Source: Fodinicurvata fenggangensis DSM 21160
Lineage (GTDB): Bacteria; Pseudomonadota; Alphaproteobacteria; Kiloniellales; DSM-21159
Assembly: GCF_000686045.1 (NCBI RefSeq)
Contig: NZ_JMLV01000001.1
Coordinates: 582,310-646,309, forward strand
Direction of reading: 5' to 3'
DNA length: 64,000 nucleotides
In this document: piece by piece, positions 37,003 through 47,644 of the stretch
Numbering within the stretch: the first letter of the stretch is position 1
Layout of the letters: each line of letters begins with the position of its first letter
The notes under the pieces: model-generated
Told to the model about the DNA's origin: nothing
What the model saw: the letters and a program-made list of their open reading frames with translations, nothing else
Database searches by the model: none
Position numbers and translations under genes: made by a program

Positions 37003-37556
37003 CCGCCTTGATACGTAGCCTTGTCATGGCCTTTGCACTCCTGTTGCCGCTGCAAACCGCAGCGGCGCAGGAGGCGCCGGCCAGTGAAAACGTCCTTGTG
37101 ATGGACCTCAAGGATGGCCGCGTCCTGATCGAGATGCTGCCCGAGGTGGCCCCGGCTCATGTAGACCGAATCCGCAAGCTGGTACGCGACGGGTTCTATG
37201 ATGGCTTGAAGTTCCACCGCGTTATCGATGGCTTCATGGCGCAAACGGGAGACCCGACCGGAACCGGCCGCGGTGGCTCCGAGTTGCCGGATCTGGAAGC
37301 CGAATTTTCCGATCGGCCGTTCAAGCGCGGAACTGTTGGCATGGCCCGTTCCCAGGACCCGGACAGCGCCAACAGTCAATGGTTCATCACGTTTGAACGC
37401 GCCCCCTGGCTGGATGGCGAATACACGGTCTGGGGAGAGGTTCGCCAGGGAATGCCACTGGTCGACGAAATTAAGAAAGGCGACCAGCAACGCGGCGGCA
37501 CCGTCGACAACCCCGATGAAATCGTGCGTATGCGTGTTCTCTCGGACATCGAATAG
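36999..37556 (+). CDS. Peptidyl-prolyl cis-trans isomerase, exported cyclophilin
   Basis: A 185-residue cyclophilin with a signal peptide (residues 1-23, ending AAAQ), so probably periplasmic. The catalytic core reads [25 protein letters not shown] with the active-site Arg, Phe and Gln, then [26 protein letters not shown]. The ATG at 36999 overlaps the icd stop. The next gene, 27 bases downstream, is a second cyclophilin without a signal peptide. Confidence 0.94.
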   Translation: MTALIRSLVMAFALLLPLQTAAAQEAPASENVLVMDLKDGRVLIEMLPEVAPAHVDRIRKLVRDGFYDGLKFHRVIDGFMAQTGDPTGTGRGGSELPDLEAEFSDRPFKRGTVGMARSQDPDSANSQWFITFERAPWLDGEYTVWGEVRQGMPLVDEIKKGDQQRGGTVDNPDEIVRMRVLSDIE

Positions 37557-37583
37557 TCCCCACCACGACAAGCGAGCCACAAC

Positions 37584-38072
37584 ATGTCTCTTGATCCCGA
37601 GAACACTCTTGTCCTGAAACTCGACACCGGGCAGGTCACAATAGCACTGAAGCCGGAGCTGGCACCGGCACATGTGGATCGCGTCAAGGAACTGGTGCGC
37701 GACGGATTCTATGACGGCCTGTCTTTCCACCGCGTTATCGACGGTTTCATGGCCCAGACCGGCTGCCCTCACGGTACAGGAACCGGTGGTTCAGGCCACA
37801 ACCTGAAAGCCGAGTTCAGCGATGCTCCTTTTCACCGCGGCACTGTAGGTGCGGCCCGCGCACAGCATCCGGACAGTGCGGACAGTCAGTTCTTCATCTG
37901 CCTCGACGATGCTGATTGGCTGAAGGGGCAATATACCGTCTGGGGAGAAGTCATCGAAGGGATGCAAGCGGTCGATGCCTTGACCAAGGCGCCCCCTGGA
38001 GATCCATCAGGCCGCGTTCCAGACCCGGACAACATAGTCAGCGCACACATTCTCGCTGACACCCAGCAGTAA
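37584..38072 (+). CDS. Peptidyl-prolyl cis-trans isomerase, cytoplasmic cyclophilin
   Basis: A 162-residue cyclophilin, nearly identical in its core to the preceding one: [30 protein letters not shown] and SADSQFFICLDDADWLKGQYTVWGEV. It lacks a signal peptide, so the pair probably serves the cytoplasm and periplasm. The pair resembles an ancient tandem duplication followed by gain or loss of the export signal. A terminator follows at once. Confidence 0.94.
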   Translation: MSLDPENTLVLKLDTGQVTIALKPELAPAHVDRVKELVRDGFYDGLSFHRVIDGFMAQTGCPHGTGTGGSGHNLKAEFSDAPFHRGTVGAARAQHPDSADSQFFICLDDADWLKGQYTVWGEVIEGMQAVDALTKAPPGDPSGRVPDPDNIVSAHILADTQQ

Positions 38073-38103
38073 ACAAAGGCCGGCCAATTTGGCCGGCCTT
38101 TGT
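38073..38103. terminator. Bidirectional terminator between cyclophilin and alaS
   Basis: A 13-pair stem: ACAAAGGCCGGCC (38073-38085) with GGCCGGCCTTTGT (38091-38103), loop AATTT. The A and T tracts at the base suit termination in both directions between these convergent genes. Confidence 0.85.
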
Positions 38104-38153
38104 CATTTCAGCCCTGCAATACGGCTCAATCATCGACTCAGCCAGCGTCCGGC

Positions 38154-40811
38154 TCATCCATTGGAGAGAGCAGCCTCTATCGCGGCCAATGCCGCATCGG
38201 CCTGCTCGGCATTGGGACCGCCGGCCTGGGCCATGTCAGGACGCCCACCACCGCCTTTACCGCCCAGGGCTTCGGCGCCTACCCGAACAAGGTCAACAGC
38301 CGAATAACGCTCTGTCAGGTCGTCCGTCACGCCGACGACGAGAGAGGCCTTGCCATCGTTCGTCGCAATCAATGCAGTGACGCCCGATCCCAGCTGCTTC
38401 TTCAGGTCATCGGCCATGGGTTTCAGGTCCCGGGCCGGAATATCCTCCATGACGCGCGCTGCCAGCCGAGTCCCGTTGACTTCGCGGGTCATCGCTCCGC
38501 CCGTGCCGCCTGCAGCAAGTTTGCGGCGCAGATCGGAAACTTCTTTCTCCAGCCGGCGGCGCTCTTCCAACAAGGCCGTGATCCGGTCTGGAACCTCTGT
38601 GGGTGAAACCCTGAGGCTGCTCGCCGTGTTGCCAAGCAACTCTTCCTGCGCCTCAACGTACTTGAGGGCAGAGTCACCCACCATGGCTTCAATGCGGCGC
38701 ACACCGGCGGCCAAGGCCTGTTCGGAAATGATCTTGAAAAAGCCGATGTCCCCGACGCGGCTCACATGAGTTCCACCACAGAGTTCCGTTGAGAAACTGT
38801 GGTTCGCCCCTTTCTCCTCGTCCAGGCCTCCCATGGACACCACGCGGACCTCGTCCCCGTATTTTTCCCCGAACAGTGCCAACGCCCCTTCGTTAATGGC
38901 CTCATCCGGCGTCATGAAGCGGGTTTGCACCTCGGCATTCTCGCGAATGCGGGCATTGACCATGTCCTCGATCGCAATCAGGTCGTCGCGGGAAAGCGGA
39001 TGGGGGTGACTGAAATCGAAACGCAGGCGGTCCGGCGCCACCAATGACCCCTTCTGGGTCACATGCTCGCCCAACCGACGGCGCAAGGCCTCGTGCAGCA
39101 GGTGTGTGGCGGAGTGATGCGCGCGCAGATTCCTGCGACGTGCACCGTTCACACGCATTTCCACGGCCTCTCCAACACGCAGGCTGCCCTTGCGCACATG
39201 TCCATGGTGGATATGCAGCTCGCCAGCCTTCTTGGTCGTATCCTCGACCTGCACCTCGACACCATCCGGGGCGAAGACCAAGCCCGTGTCCCCCATCTGA
39301 CCGCCACTTTCTCCATAGAAGGGCGTCTGGTTAGTCAGGAAGTCGACCTTCTGTCCGGCGTCGGCTGTTTCGACTTCCTTGCCCTCGACAACGATGGCCT
39401 GGACGACTCCTTCGGCCGTTTCGGTCTCGTAGCCAAGAAACTCGGTCGCACCGTGCTTTTCATGCAGATCGAACCAGAGTGCTTCCGCCACGGTTTCACC
39501 GGAGCCGCTCCAGGATTTGCGGGCCGTTTCCCGCTGGCGCTCCATGGCCGCTTCATAACCCGCAACGTCAACGGACCGGTTTTGCCCGCGCAGAATGTCC
39601 TGTGTCAGATCAAGTGGGAAACCGTAGGTGTCATACAGCTTGAAAGCGACCTCGCCGGGCAGGAGATCGCTCTCTCCCAGGCGTCCCATTTCTTCTTCCA
39701 GCAATTTCAAGCCACGGCCAAGCGTGTCCTTGAAGCGTGTTTCCTCAAGCTTGAGCGTTTCCTCAACCAGGGCCTGAGCACGATTGAGTTCCGGAAAAGC
39801 TCCCCCCATCTGCTTGACAAGAGCCGGCACCAGGCGCCAAAGCACCGGATCACGCGCTCCCAACATGTGCGTATGACGCATGGCCCGTCGCATGATGCGA
39901 CGCAGCACATATCCACGTCCTTCCTTCGCCGGCAGGACACCATCGGCAATCAGGAAGGAAGCGGCGCGCAGGTGGTCGGCGATAACGCGGTGTGAAACCC
40001 CGTGGGGACCGTCGGGCTCGGTGCCACTGGCCTCCGCGGAAGCCTCGATCAACGAGCGCATCAGGTCGATGTCGTAATTGTCGTGCTTGCCCTGCAGGAC
40101 GGCGGCTATTCGCTCCAGCCCCATGCCGGTATCGATCGAGGGCTTTGGCAGGTCATGCCGCTCCCCTTCGGCCAACTGTTCGTACTGCATGAAGACGAGA
40201 TTCCAGATCTCGATGAAACGATCGCCATCTTCGTCCGGACTTCCCGGCGGTCCACCTGGTATGCCTTCGCCGTGGTCGAAGAATATTTCGGAACAAGGTC
40301 CGCAGGGCCCGGTATCTCCCATGGCCCAGAAGTTGTCCGAAGTGGGGATACGAATGATCCGGTCGTCCGGCAGGCCGGCCACCCGCCGCCAGAGGTCATA
40401 GGCCTCATCATCCTCGTGATAGACAGTTGCCAGAAGCCGGTCCTTGGGAAGTCCGAACTCCTTGGTTACCAATTCCCACGCCAGCTCGATGGCGCGCTCC
40501 TTGAAGTAGTCGCCGAAAGAGAAATTTCCCAGCATCTCGAAGAAGGTATGATGGCGCGCCGTGTATCCGACATTCTCAAGATCATTGTGCTTTCCACCCG
40601 CGCGCACGCATTTCTGAGAGGTCACGGCACGTGAATAGGGCCGCGTCTCTGCCCCGGTAAACACATTCTTGAACTGGACCATGCCCGCATTGGTGAACAG
40701 CAGGGTCGGATCGTTGCGCGGCACGAGCGGTGAAGAGGACACGATCTCGTGTCCGTTTCGCTCGAAAAACTCAAGAAAGCGGCTGCGAATGTCGTTGGTT
40801 GTTATCGTCAT
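38154..40811 (-). CDS. alaS: Alanyl-tRNA synthetase
   Basis: Charges tRNA-Ala and clears mischarged Ser- or Gly-tRNA-Ala. The 885-residue protein has the class II catalytic core at the N-terminus ([54 protein letters not shown]), the editing-domain motif [16 protein letters not shown], with the second editing block [19 protein letters not shown], and the C-terminal domain ending with a Gly-rich stretch [16 protein letters not shown]. Length is normal. It lies downstream of recA on the same strand, the common order, with a 208-base gap that holds no gene. Confidence 0.98.
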   Translation of the reverse strand: MTITTNDIRSRFLEFFERNGHEIVSSSPLVPRNDPTLLFTNAGMVQFKNVFTGAETRPYSRAVTSQKCVRAGGKHNDLENVGYTARHHTFFEMLGNFSFGDYFKERAIELAWELVTKEFGLPKDRLLATVYHEDDEAYDLWRRVAGLPDDRIIRIPTSDNFWAMGDTGPCGPCSEIFFDHGEGIPGGPPGSPDEDGDRFIEIWNLVFMQYEQLAEGERHDLPKPSIDTGMGLERIAAVLQGKHDNYDIDLMRSLIEASAEASGTEPDGPHGVSHRVIADHLRAASFLIADGVLPAKEGRGYVLRRIMRRAMRHTHMLGARDPVLWRLVPALVKQMGGAFPELNRAQALVEETLKLEETRFKDTLGRGLKLLEEEMGRLGESDLLPGEVAFKLYDTYGFPLDLTQDILRGQNRSVDVAGYEAAMERQRETARKSWSGSGETVAEALWFDLHEKHGATEFLGYETETAEGVVQAIVVEGKEVETADAGQKVDFLTNQTPFYGESGGQMGDTGLVFAPDGVEVQVEDTTKKAGELHIHHGHVRKGSLRVGEAVEMRVNGARRRNLRAHHSATHLLHEALRRRLGEHVTQKGSLVAPDRLRFDFSHPHPLSRDDLIAIEDMVNARIRENAEVQTRFMTPDEAINEGALALFGEKYGDEVRVVSMGGLDEEKGANHSFSTELCGGTHVSRVGDIGFFKIISEQALAAGVRRIEAMVGDSALKYVEAQEELLGNTASSLRVSPTEVPDRITALLEERRRLEKEVSDLRRKLAAGGTGGAMTREVNGTRLAARVMEDIPARDLKPMADDLKKQLGSGVTALIATNDGKASLVVGVTDDLTERYSAVDLVRVGAEALGGKGGGGRPDMAQAGGPNAEQADAALAAIEAALSNG

Positions 40812-41019
40812 GACTGCCTGTTGGATACACGAGATTGTCTGCCGCAGATTTAAGGCGTCTGCAGTGCTTTACACAAGGCAGGATTTGGTAAGGGCCCGCC
40901 TTCAAGGCAATGCCCCGCTCATTATCGCTCAGTATACAGGCAACAAGGTAACCTGGCCGTCTTCGTTCACGGTCAAAAACAGATTCGAGGCGTTCGCCTA
41001 TTCGCAATGGGCCGAACGA

Positions 41020-42099
41020 TCACTCACTGCTTTCCGCGTCATCAGATTCCGGCTTCTCTTCGGCCAGCATTGCATCGGAAACCATGCCAGCATTCGAGCG
41101 CACCGCATGCTGGATCGATTCCGCGACATCCGGATTCTCCTTCAGGAAGCGCCGCGCGTTCTCGCGCCCCTGGCCAATTCTCTGACCTGAATAGGAAAAC
41201 CATGCGCCGGACTTTTCAACAACGCCCGCCTGAACCCCGAGGTCCAGGATTTCTCCCGTCTTGGAAATGCCTTCGCCGTACATGATGTCGAATTCGACCT
41301 GCCTGAATGGGGGGGCCATCTTGTTCTTCACCACCTTCACGCGGGTCTGGTTCCCCACGACGGTATCCTTGTCCTTGATCGACCCGATACGGCGGATATC
41401 CAGCCTGACAGACGAGTAGAACTTCAGGGCATTGCCGCCCGTGGTGGTCTCGGGACTGCCGAACATGACACCGATCTTCATGCGGATCTGGTTGATAAAG
41501 ATCACCAGGCAGTTCGACCGGGAAATCGAGGACGTCAGTTTGCGCAAGGCCTGACTCATCAGGCGCGCCTGAAGGCCGGGCATCTGGTCGCCCATATCGC
41601 CTTCCAGTTCAGCGCGTGGCACCAGTGCAGCAACGGAGTCGATGACCAGAACATCCAGACCGCCTGAACGAACCAGGGTGTCGGAAATCTCCAGGGCCTG
41701 TTCCCCAGCATCGGGCTGGGCAATCAGGAGTTCCTCGATATCGACGCCGACCTTCTTTGCATAGCTGGGATCAAGAGCATGTTCCGCATCAACGAAGGCA
41801 CAGGCTCCGCCTGCCTTCTGTGCTTCTGCGACGACGTGCAGCGCAAGCGTGGTCTTGCCCGAGGATTCCGGGCCATAGATTTCGACCACGCGTCCACGAG
41901 GCAGCCCGCCAATTCCCAGGGCAATGTCCAGGCCCAGTGAGCCGGTGGAAACAAACTCCGTTTCAACCACCTCGCGTTGGCCGAGACGCATGACGGAGCC
42001 CTTACCGAATGCCCTTTCGATCTGGGAAAGTGCGGCATCCAGTGCCTTGTTGCGATCGGAAGTTTCTTTGTTCACGAGTTCGAGCACCATTTCTGACAT
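41020..42099 (-). CDS. recA: Recombinase RecA
   Basis: RecA forms filaments on single-stranded DNA, catalyses strand exchange and triggers LexA self-cleavage. The 359-residue protein has the Walker [14 protein letters not shown] near 71-83, Walker [13 protein letters not shown], the L2-region [17 protein letters not shown] and the acidic C-terminal tail. ATG 42099 has GGGGGAG eight bases upstream. Confidence 0.99.
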   Translation of the reverse strand: MSEMVLELVNKETSDRNKALDAALSQIERAFGKGSVMRLGQREVVETEFVSTGSLGLDIALGIGGLPRGRVVEIYGPESSGKTTLALHVVAEAQKAGGACAFVDAEHALDPSYAKKVGVDIEELLIAQPDAGEQALEISDTLVRSGGLDVLVIDSVAALVPRAELEGDMGDQMPGLQARLMSQALRKLTSSISRSNCLVIFINQIRMKIGVMFGSPETTTGGNALKFYSSVRLDIRRIGSIKDKDTVVGNQTRVKVVKNKMAPPFRQVEFDIMYGEGISKTGEILDLGVQAGVVEKSGAWFSYSGQRIGQGRENARRFLKENPDVAESIQHAVRSNAGMVSDAMLAEEKPESDDAESSE

Positions 42100-42152
42100 T
42101 GGAAGAGCTCCCCCTTATCCCATGCAACCGGAGTCGCTGCAATGACCAGAAT

Positions 42153-42167
42153 GTACTCGTTATGTTC
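42153..42167 (-). promoter_or_regulatory. Degenerate SOS (LexA) box upstream of recA
   Basis: Read on plus, GTAC (42153-42156), seven bases, then GTTC (42164-42167). The alphaproteobacterial LexA site is GTTC-N7-GTTC; here one half-site has a single change. It lies 54-68 bases upstream of the recA start. The spacing fits, but one half-site is imperfect. Confidence 0.45.
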
Positions 42168-42208
42168 CCATCTGACAAGAAGAGAGATCAAAAGGGGAAC
42201 ATACAGCC

Positions 42209-44581
42209 TTACCCCATGACTTCCTTAACCTTTCCCGCCAGTTGTTTCAGACTGAAGGGCTTGGGCAGGAAATAGATGCCTTCATCGCCGTCCATCTGTT
42301 CGCGGAAGGAATCCTCGGCATACCCCGAGATGAAGATCACCTTCAGTTCCGGGAAGAGTTCACGTGCCTTGCGCACAAGCGACGGTCCATCAAGCTGCGG
42401 CATCACCACATCCGTAATCAGCAGGTTGATGTTGCCAGGATCTTCTTCGGAATTGTCCGGTGTTCCCTGCAGGATATCCAGAGCCATTTCACCTGAACGC
42501 GCCTCGAGCACCTGATAGCCCTTGTTGCGCAAGGCCCGTGACGAGAAAGAGCGAACGGCGTCCTCATCCTCCACCAGCAGGACGGTTCCCCGACCGGTAA
42601 GATCCCGTGAAGCCTGTGGATCAGCCTCGTCCGCTTCCTGGCGCTCCCTGCTGTGTTGCGGAAGGTAGATGGAAAAGCGTGTTCCCTTGTTCAGGTGACT
42701 GTCCACGAAGATGTGACCGCCCGTCTGCTTGACGATGCCATAGACTGTCGAAAGCCCTAGGCCGGTTCCTTCGCCAACCTCCTTGGTTGAGAAAAACGGC
42801 TCGAAGATCCGGTTCAGATTCTCCCGCGAAATGCCGGATCCGGTATCCTCCACCTCGATCTGCACATACTCGCCGGGCGGAACAGTCTCGTTGCCGAACC
42901 GCTGGGCATTTCCGAAACTGACATTGCTGGTCCGGATGAACAGGCGCCCTCCATCCTGCATGGCATCGCGTGCATTCACCGCAAGATTGATAATCACCTG
43001 TTCCAGCTGCCCCTGGTCCGCCTTGACCGGTCCCAGGTCCCGACCGTGTACGACTTTCAGGTCGATGCGCTCTCCGATCAGACGCCTCAGCAGGTGTGAG
43101 ATTTCCGCCAGGATGTCCGTCACGTTGAGCACCCTGGGCTGCAGAGTCTGTTGCCTGGAAAAGGCGAGCAACTGGCGCACCAGATTGGCGGCACGGTTTG
43201 CATTCTGCTTGATCTGCATGATGTCCACGAAAGACTGGTCACCCGGCCGGTGCCGCAACAACAGCAGATCCGAGAAACCAATCATGGCCGTCAGCAGATT
43301 GTTGAAGTCATGGGCGATGCCGCCGGCAAGCTGGCCGACCGCCTGCATTTTCTGGGACTGTGCGAACTGCACCTCCAGGGCTTTCTGTTCGGTCGTATCG
43401 ATCATGTGAACAATCAGGCCGTGTTCGGCCTCCTGACCGAAACTTCGCAGCGTCAACGAGCAGCGCAATTCCCTGGCACAGGTCAGCTGTACTTCTGCAA
43501 AGGAGGATCCTGCAGCCTCTGAATCCGGCAACAGGGCCTGCTCCACCGCCGCATGCACACGCGCCCGCGAATCCGCTTCCACCAGGTCAGCCAGGTCCTG
43601 CCCCACAGGACTGCGCCCCTCGTCATCGACCATGTCCTGGAAGGCGCGGTTGCATTCGGTGATGCGGCCATCGCGGTTCAACAAGGCAATCCCCACCGGC
43701 GCTTCACTGAACAAGCGCTGGAAACGTTGCTCAGTCAGCTCCAAGGCCGCTTCCGTCTGCCGCTCTGCTGTCAGGTGGCGCACGACGGATCGGGTACGCA
43801 AGCCGCCCGCACTTCCAGTGTCCTCGACCTGGTCCTGTATGATCAGGGCTGTAAAGCTGCCGCCGCCTGCACAGAGCAACTCCACTTCACCTTCGCGCTG
43901 TTCATTCACGAACGGCAGGTACGCCGAATGTGGCAGTTGCTCGCGGGAAGCGAGAATATCATGAAGGCGCAGGCTGCCTTGTGTGAGTTCGCGAACGCTG
44001 CGTCCCAGCCACTCGGCCATGATGCGATTGATATAGATGAACCGCCCTTCCCCATCCACTGAATAGAAGCCGACGGGCGCATGTTCCAACAGGTCGAAGA
44101 AGCGCTTGTGTTCATTACGCAGCACCAATTCCATCTGCCGGCGCATCGTGATGTTGCGCATGGTCCAGAGAGATTCCCTAGCTCTGCCCGGGAAAGGAAA
44201 AGCGCTGATGCGATACCACAGCACCGCATTATCGCCACCTTCTTCATCCGGCAGGGCAATCTCGGTCTCACCGTGCATACCTGTTTCAAGCTGGCGTTGC
44301 AGACGTTCGACCTCGGCGCGTTCCTCCGCTGTGGAAAGCTGTTCGAGAACCCAGTCCGGCAGGGTTTGGTCCGCCTGCATGGGCAAAGCGTCACAGGCCG
44401 GATTGGACAGCAGCACCCGCTGTCCGCGGCGCACCACCTGCATTGGGTCTTCAACGGCCGCAGCGGCCGATTCGAACAGCTTTAACCGGTGCCTGATTCG
44501 CAGGTGCCGCCAAAGCAGAATCGCAAACCCGAAAATCAGGGCGCCAAGCAGCCCCAGTTCGAGTATCCCCCCCAGAATCAT
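42209..44581 (-). CDS. cckA: Cell cycle hybrid histidine kinase CckA
   Basis: CckA phosphorylates CtrA through ChpT in alphaproteobacteria. The 790-residue protein has an N-terminal membrane segment (LGLLGALIFGFAILLWRHL), PAS domains around 40-150, 160-270 and 285-390, the DHp motif GGIAHDFNNLLTAMIGFSDLL with His424, the ATPase with NLAVNARDAM and GEGTGLGLSTVYGIVKQTGGHI, and a C-terminal receiver with Asp724 (LLITDVVMPQLDG). The kinase block QFAQSQKMQAVGQLAGG is distinctive for CckA. Only one membrane segment is clear, against the two usually drawn for the Caulobacter protein. It lies 86 bases downstream of flhB on the same strand, so read-through from the flagellar operon is possible. Confidence 0.93.
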   Translation of the reverse strand: MILGGILELGLLGALIFGFAILLWRHLRIRHRLKLFESAAAAVEDPMQVVRRGQRVLLSNPACDALPMQADQTLPDWVLEQLSTAEERAEVERLQRQLETGMHGETEIALPDEEGGDNAVLWYRISAFPFPGRARESLWTMRNITMRRQMELVLRNEHKRFFDLLEHAPVGFYSVDGEGRFIYINRIMAEWLGRSVRELTQGSLRLHDILASREQLPHSAYLPFVNEQREGEVELLCAGGGSFTALIIQDQVEDTGSAGGLRTRSVVRHLTAERQTEAALELTEQRFQRLFSEAPVGIALLNRDGRITECNRAFQDMVDDEGRSPVGQDLADLVEADSRARVHAAVEQALLPDSEAAGSSFAEVQLTCARELRCSLTLRSFGQEAEHGLIVHMIDTTEQKALEVQFAQSQKMQAVGQLAGGIAHDFNNLLTAMIGFSDLLLLRHRPGDQSFVDIMQIKQNANRAANLVRQLLAFSRQQTLQPRVLNVTDILAEISHLLRRLIGERIDLKVVHGRDLGPVKADQGQLEQVIINLAVNARDAMQDGGRLFIRTSNVSFGNAQRFGNETVPPGEYVQIEVEDTGSGISRENLNRIFEPFFSTKEVGEGTGLGLSTVYGIVKQTGGHIFVDSHLNKGTRFSIYLPQHSRERQEADEADPQASRDLTGRGTVLLVEDEDAVRSFSSRALRNKGYQVLEARSGEMALDILQGTPDNSEEDPGNINLLITDVVMPQLDGPSLVRKARELFPELKVIFISGYAEDSFREQMDGDEGIYFLPKPFSLKQLAGKVKEVMG

Positions 44582-44667
44582 CGTCCCTGAATGTCCCTAT
44601 TCCCTAAGCGACTTCAAATCTTGTTAGCACGGATCCCGCCTTCGCGCGAAATCCCCGTTCACATCTA

Positions 44668-45765
44668 TCAGGACTGCGTCGCCCCGCCCCTGCCGGAAAT
44701 CTGCCCACGAATGCGCATCACGTAGCCGATAATCTCGGCAACGGCCTTGTAGTGCTCGGGGGGCACTTCCTCGTCAATTTCAACCGCATCATAGAGGGCC
44801 CGTGCCAAGGGACGGTTCTCGACAAGAGGAACCTCGTTCTGCCGGGCAACCTCACGGATACGAAGGGCCACCTCGTCGATTCCCTTGGCCACAACGGTGG
44901 GAGCATTCATCTCGTCGGAATTGTACTTCAAGGCGATGGAATAGTGGGTCGGGTTGGTGACCACGACATCTGCCGAGGGCACGGCCGCCATCATCCGTCG
45001 CTTGGCCCGTTCCATACGGATCTGGCGCAGGCGGCTCTTGACCAGGGGATCACCCTCGGACTGTTTTGTCTCGTCACGCACCTCCTGGCGCGTCATGCGC
45101 ATTTCCTTGATATGCTTATAGCGCTGATAGGCAAAGTCCATCGCCGCAATGACCGTCATGACGGCAAGAACCGCCACGAGAAGACGCAGGGCTTCCGCTC
45201 TCAGGAAAACGAGGATTTCCTGGGGCTGCAGATCGCTCAGATTGATGATCTTCTGTCCTTCCGGCCAGATCACGGCCGCTATGACAACGCCGATCAGCGT
45301 GATCTTCAGGACACCCTTCAGGAATTCCATGAGCGCACGACTGCCGTAGATCTTCTTGAAACCGGAAACCAGGGACAGTTTCGACAGTTTCGGCTTCATG
45401 CTCTCGAAGGAAAAAATCAGGCCGAACTGCATGAAACCCGATGCCAGGGCCAGCAGCATCAGGACCAGGAAGGGGAGGGCCAGCGCAAGCCCTACATCCT
45501 TCACCGTGTTGTACATGAGCGTGCGTGCGGTGTCGCTCTCCACCATGAAATCATGTGGACGCTCGATGAAGGGCAACAGAGCCAATCCGATTTGGTTCAC
45601 CATCCAGGGCGACATGATCCCGAGAACCAGCGCGAATCCCAGAATGATGAACCAGTGATTGACCTCCTGGGAACGCGCGACCTGCCCTTTCTCGCGCGCG
45701 TCCTGTAACCGCTTCGGGGTCGGTTCCTCGGTTTTCTGGGCGTCGTCCTTCTGTTCCTCGGCCAT
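44668..45765 (-). CDS. flhB: Flagellar export apparatus switch protein FlhB
   Basis: Membrane part of the flagellar type III export gate, which switches from rod/hook to filament substrates after self-cleavage. The 365-residue protein has four membrane helices and the C-terminal cytoplasmic domain with the self-cleavage motif NPTH (Asn271-Pro272) in DVVVTNPTHYSIALKY. It ends a run flgB-flgC-fliE-fliQ-fliR-flhB, 15 bases after fliR. AGGAAGG stands six bases before the ATG. Confidence 0.97.
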   Translation of the reverse strand: MAEEQKDDAQKTEEPTPKRLQDAREKGQVARSQEVNHWFIILGFALVLGIMSPWMVNQIGLALLPFIERPHDFMVESDTARTLMYNTVKDVGLALALPFLVLMLLALASGFMQFGLIFSFESMKPKLSKLSLVSGFKKIYGSRALMEFLKGVLKITLIGVVIAAVIWPEGQKIINLSDLQPQEILVFLRAEALRLLVAVLAVMTVIAAMDFAYQRYKHIKEMRMTRQEVRDETKQSEGDPLVKSRLRQIRMERAKRRMMAAVPSADVVVTNPTHYSIALKYNSDEMNAPTVVAKGIDEVALRIREVARQNEVPLVENRPLARALYDAVEIDEEVPPEHYKAVAEIIGYVMRIRGQISGRGGATQS

Positions 45766-45780
45766 GGTTCGCCTTCCTGC

Positions 45781-46542
45781 CTAGTTTCCAATGAAGGAGA
45801 TGAAGGTTTGTTCCATCTCCCCCAGAAACAGGCGCATTATGATTGGAAGGCTGAGCATCAGGACCATAAGACCCAGTACGATTTGCAATGGCAGAGCAAT
45901 GAAGAAGACCTGCATCTGCGGCATGAGGCGCGACAGCAACCCCAATCCAACATAGAAGAACATGGCGACGGCAATGAAGGGCGCTGACATCTTGACCGCC
46001 AGCACGAAGGTATCCGCCACGGTCCGCGCAACCATATCGGCCATGTCGCCCACCGGGACCACCTCTCCCGGCCGCATCACGTCATAGCTCGCGACGACGG
46101 CTTCAATCGCCAGATGATGAATTTCCAGGATGAAGATCAGCAACAAGGCGGTTACGGTAAGAAAGCCGCTGGCGATCGACGCCTGCTGGGCACTGACGGG
46201 ATCGTTGACCAGGGCATTCGCCATTGCGGAAGTCTGTGCCACGATCATGCCCACCACATTGAGTGCGTTGATGAAAAGACGTCCCAGAGTCCCCAGGAAG
46301 ACACCGATCATGATTTCGCCCGCCAGCAGGACCAGAAGCATCATCGGCGCAGCCGGCATGGCCGGAAGCGTACCGGCCAGGACCGGACTGACAACGAGTG
46401 TCACCATGAGAGCAAGAGCCAGCCGGGTGCGCGTATTGATATAGGTCTCGCCAATTCCCGGCAGCAGGATAAAAGCCGACCCGACGCGGGCGAATACCAG
46501 CAGATAGGCAAAAACTCCCGCTGGCAGCAGTTCTTCAAGCAT
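45781..46542 (-). CDS. fliR: Flagellar export gate protein FliR
   Basis: Inner membrane component of the flagellar export gate, forming the pore with FliP and FliQ. 253 residues, six hydrophobic segments, with the family pattern FARVGSAFILLPGIGETYINTRTRLALAL and GLLSRLMPQMQVFFIALPLQIVLGLMVL. It follows fliQ by five bases. Confidence 0.95.
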   Translation of the reverse strand: MLEELLPAGVFAYLLVFARVGSAFILLPGIGETYINTRTRLALALMVTLVVSPVLAGTLPAMPAAPMMLLVLLAGEIMIGVFLGTLGRLFINALNVVGMIVAQTSAMANALVNDPVSAQQASIASGFLTVTALLLIFILEIHHLAIEAVVASYDVMRPGEVVPVGDMADMVARTVADTFVLAVKMSAPFIAVAMFFYVGLGLLSRLMPQMQVFFIALPLQIVLGLMVLMLSLPIIMRLFLGEMEQTFISFIGN

Positions 46543-46547
46543 CTCGC

Positions 46548-46814
46548 TCAGCCAGACGCCACGATGTGATCAACCAGTCCTTCGGCAAACTCGGTCAAGG
46601 TGGTCAGCATGAATGGCAGGAAGAGGATGATGGAAACGAAGATGGCCAGAATCTTCGGCACGAAGGACAGGGTCATCTCCTGCATCTGCGTCAAGGCCTG
46701 AAAGAGCGCAATCACCAGCCCGACAGCCAAGGCGACCAGAAGAATCGGTCCGGAAACCTTCAGCATCACCCAGACAGCCTCCCGGGTAACCGCTATGGCT
46801 TCAGCAGACTCCAT
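46548..46814 (-). CDS. fliQ: Flagellar export gate protein FliQ
   Basis: An 88-residue protein with two membrane helices and the FliQ pattern REAVWVMLKVSGPILLVALAVGLVIALFQALTQMQEMTLSFVPKI. Four copies assemble around FliP-FliR in the export gate. It lies between fliE and fliR. Confidence 0.96.
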   Translation of the reverse strand: MESAEAIAVTREAVWVMLKVSGPILLVALAVGLVIALFQALTQMQEMTLSFVPKILAIFVSIILFLPFMLTTLTEFAEGLVDHIVASG

Positions 46815-46834
46815 GATGAATCACCGCGCGAGTG

Positions 46835-47164
46835 TCAGATCGGCATGCGCAAGATGTCCTGATAGGCTTGCACAGCCTTGTCTCTTATCGACACTACAGT
46901 CTGCAGTGTCAACTCGGCCTTGCTGACCGCCATGACGACTTCGTTCATGTCGGCATTGCCCGTGGCGGCGCGAAAACTCTGTTCCTCGCCGCCCCGCATG
47001 GTCTCGACCGCCCCTTCTGTCGCTTCCTTCAGCGCCTGGGTAAAATCACCGCCTTCGCCTCCTCCGCCGGAAACCGGCGAGGTCGTGCCGCTGGTGCCGG
47101 CAGCCTTTCCGGCCACGCCCCCCAGCTGCGAATAGGCCGATACGGCTTCGTTGATACTGACCAT
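46835..47164 (-). CDS. fliE: Flagellar hook-basal body protein FliE
   Basis: FliE links the MS ring to the proximal rod. The 109-residue protein has a Gly/Ser-rich N-terminal half and the conserved C-terminal part ADMNEVVMAVSKAELTLQTVVSIRDKAVQAYQDILRMPI. It sits between flgC and fliQ in the operon. Confidence 0.94.
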   Translation of the reverse strand: MVSINEAVSAYSQLGGVAGKAAGTSGTTSPVSGGGGEGGDFTQALKEATEGAVETMRGGEEQSFRAATGNADMNEVVMAVSKAELTLQTVVSIRDKAVQAYQDILRMPI

Positions 47165-47216
47165 CGTCTGTCCCTTTCAGGTCCTGTCTGTCAGCCTTCC
47201 TGGGCGTTATTGCGAG

Positions 47217-47624
47217 CTATCGCAGAAGGTTGATTGTCTGTTCCAGCATCCTGCGGGAACTTTGCTGTACGCGCAGATTGGCCTCGTAACTGCGCTGGGC
47301 TTCGCGCATGTCCGTCAACTCGATCAGCGAATTCACATTGGGCAGCAGCACATAGCCATCCTCATTCGCGGCGGGATGGCCGGGGTCGAAGCGCTGACCA
47401 AACTCGCTCTGATCAAGCGTGACCTTGCCCACTTCGACTGTTTCCGCGCCGATCTCGCGATTCAGCACATTCTGGAAATTGACCACCTTGCGCTGATAGG
47501 GCTCGCCCCCCGGCTCCAAAGCAGTGGAATCGGCATTGGCCAGGTTCTCGGCAATGGTGCGCAGGCGCGTGCCCTGCGCCTTCATGCCGTCAGCCGAAAT
47601 GGTCAGGGTATTGAAGAGATCCAT
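47217..47624 (-). CDS. flgC: Flagellar basal-body rod protein FlgC
   Basis: Proximal rod protein, 135 residues. The N-terminal rod motif MKAQGTRLRTIAENLANADST, the NVNSLIELTDMREAQRSYEANLRV block and the C-terminal helix typical of axial proteins are present. It follows flgB by 20 bases. Confidence 0.96.
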   Translation of the reverse strand: MDLFNTLTISADGMKAQGTRLRTIAENLANADSTALEPGGEPYQRKVVNFQNVLNREIGAETVEVGKVTLDQSEFGQRFDPGHPAANEDGYVLLPNVNSLIELTDMREAQRSYEANLRVQQSSRRMLEQTINLLR

Positions 47625-47644
47625 GGCTTTGTCCGTTCCCTGGT

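Noticed and set aside
36804..37772. Minus-strand open frame opposite icd and both cyclophilins
   Set aside because: It crosses three genes with clear family matches on plus; its repeated look reflects the duplicated cyclophilin cores.
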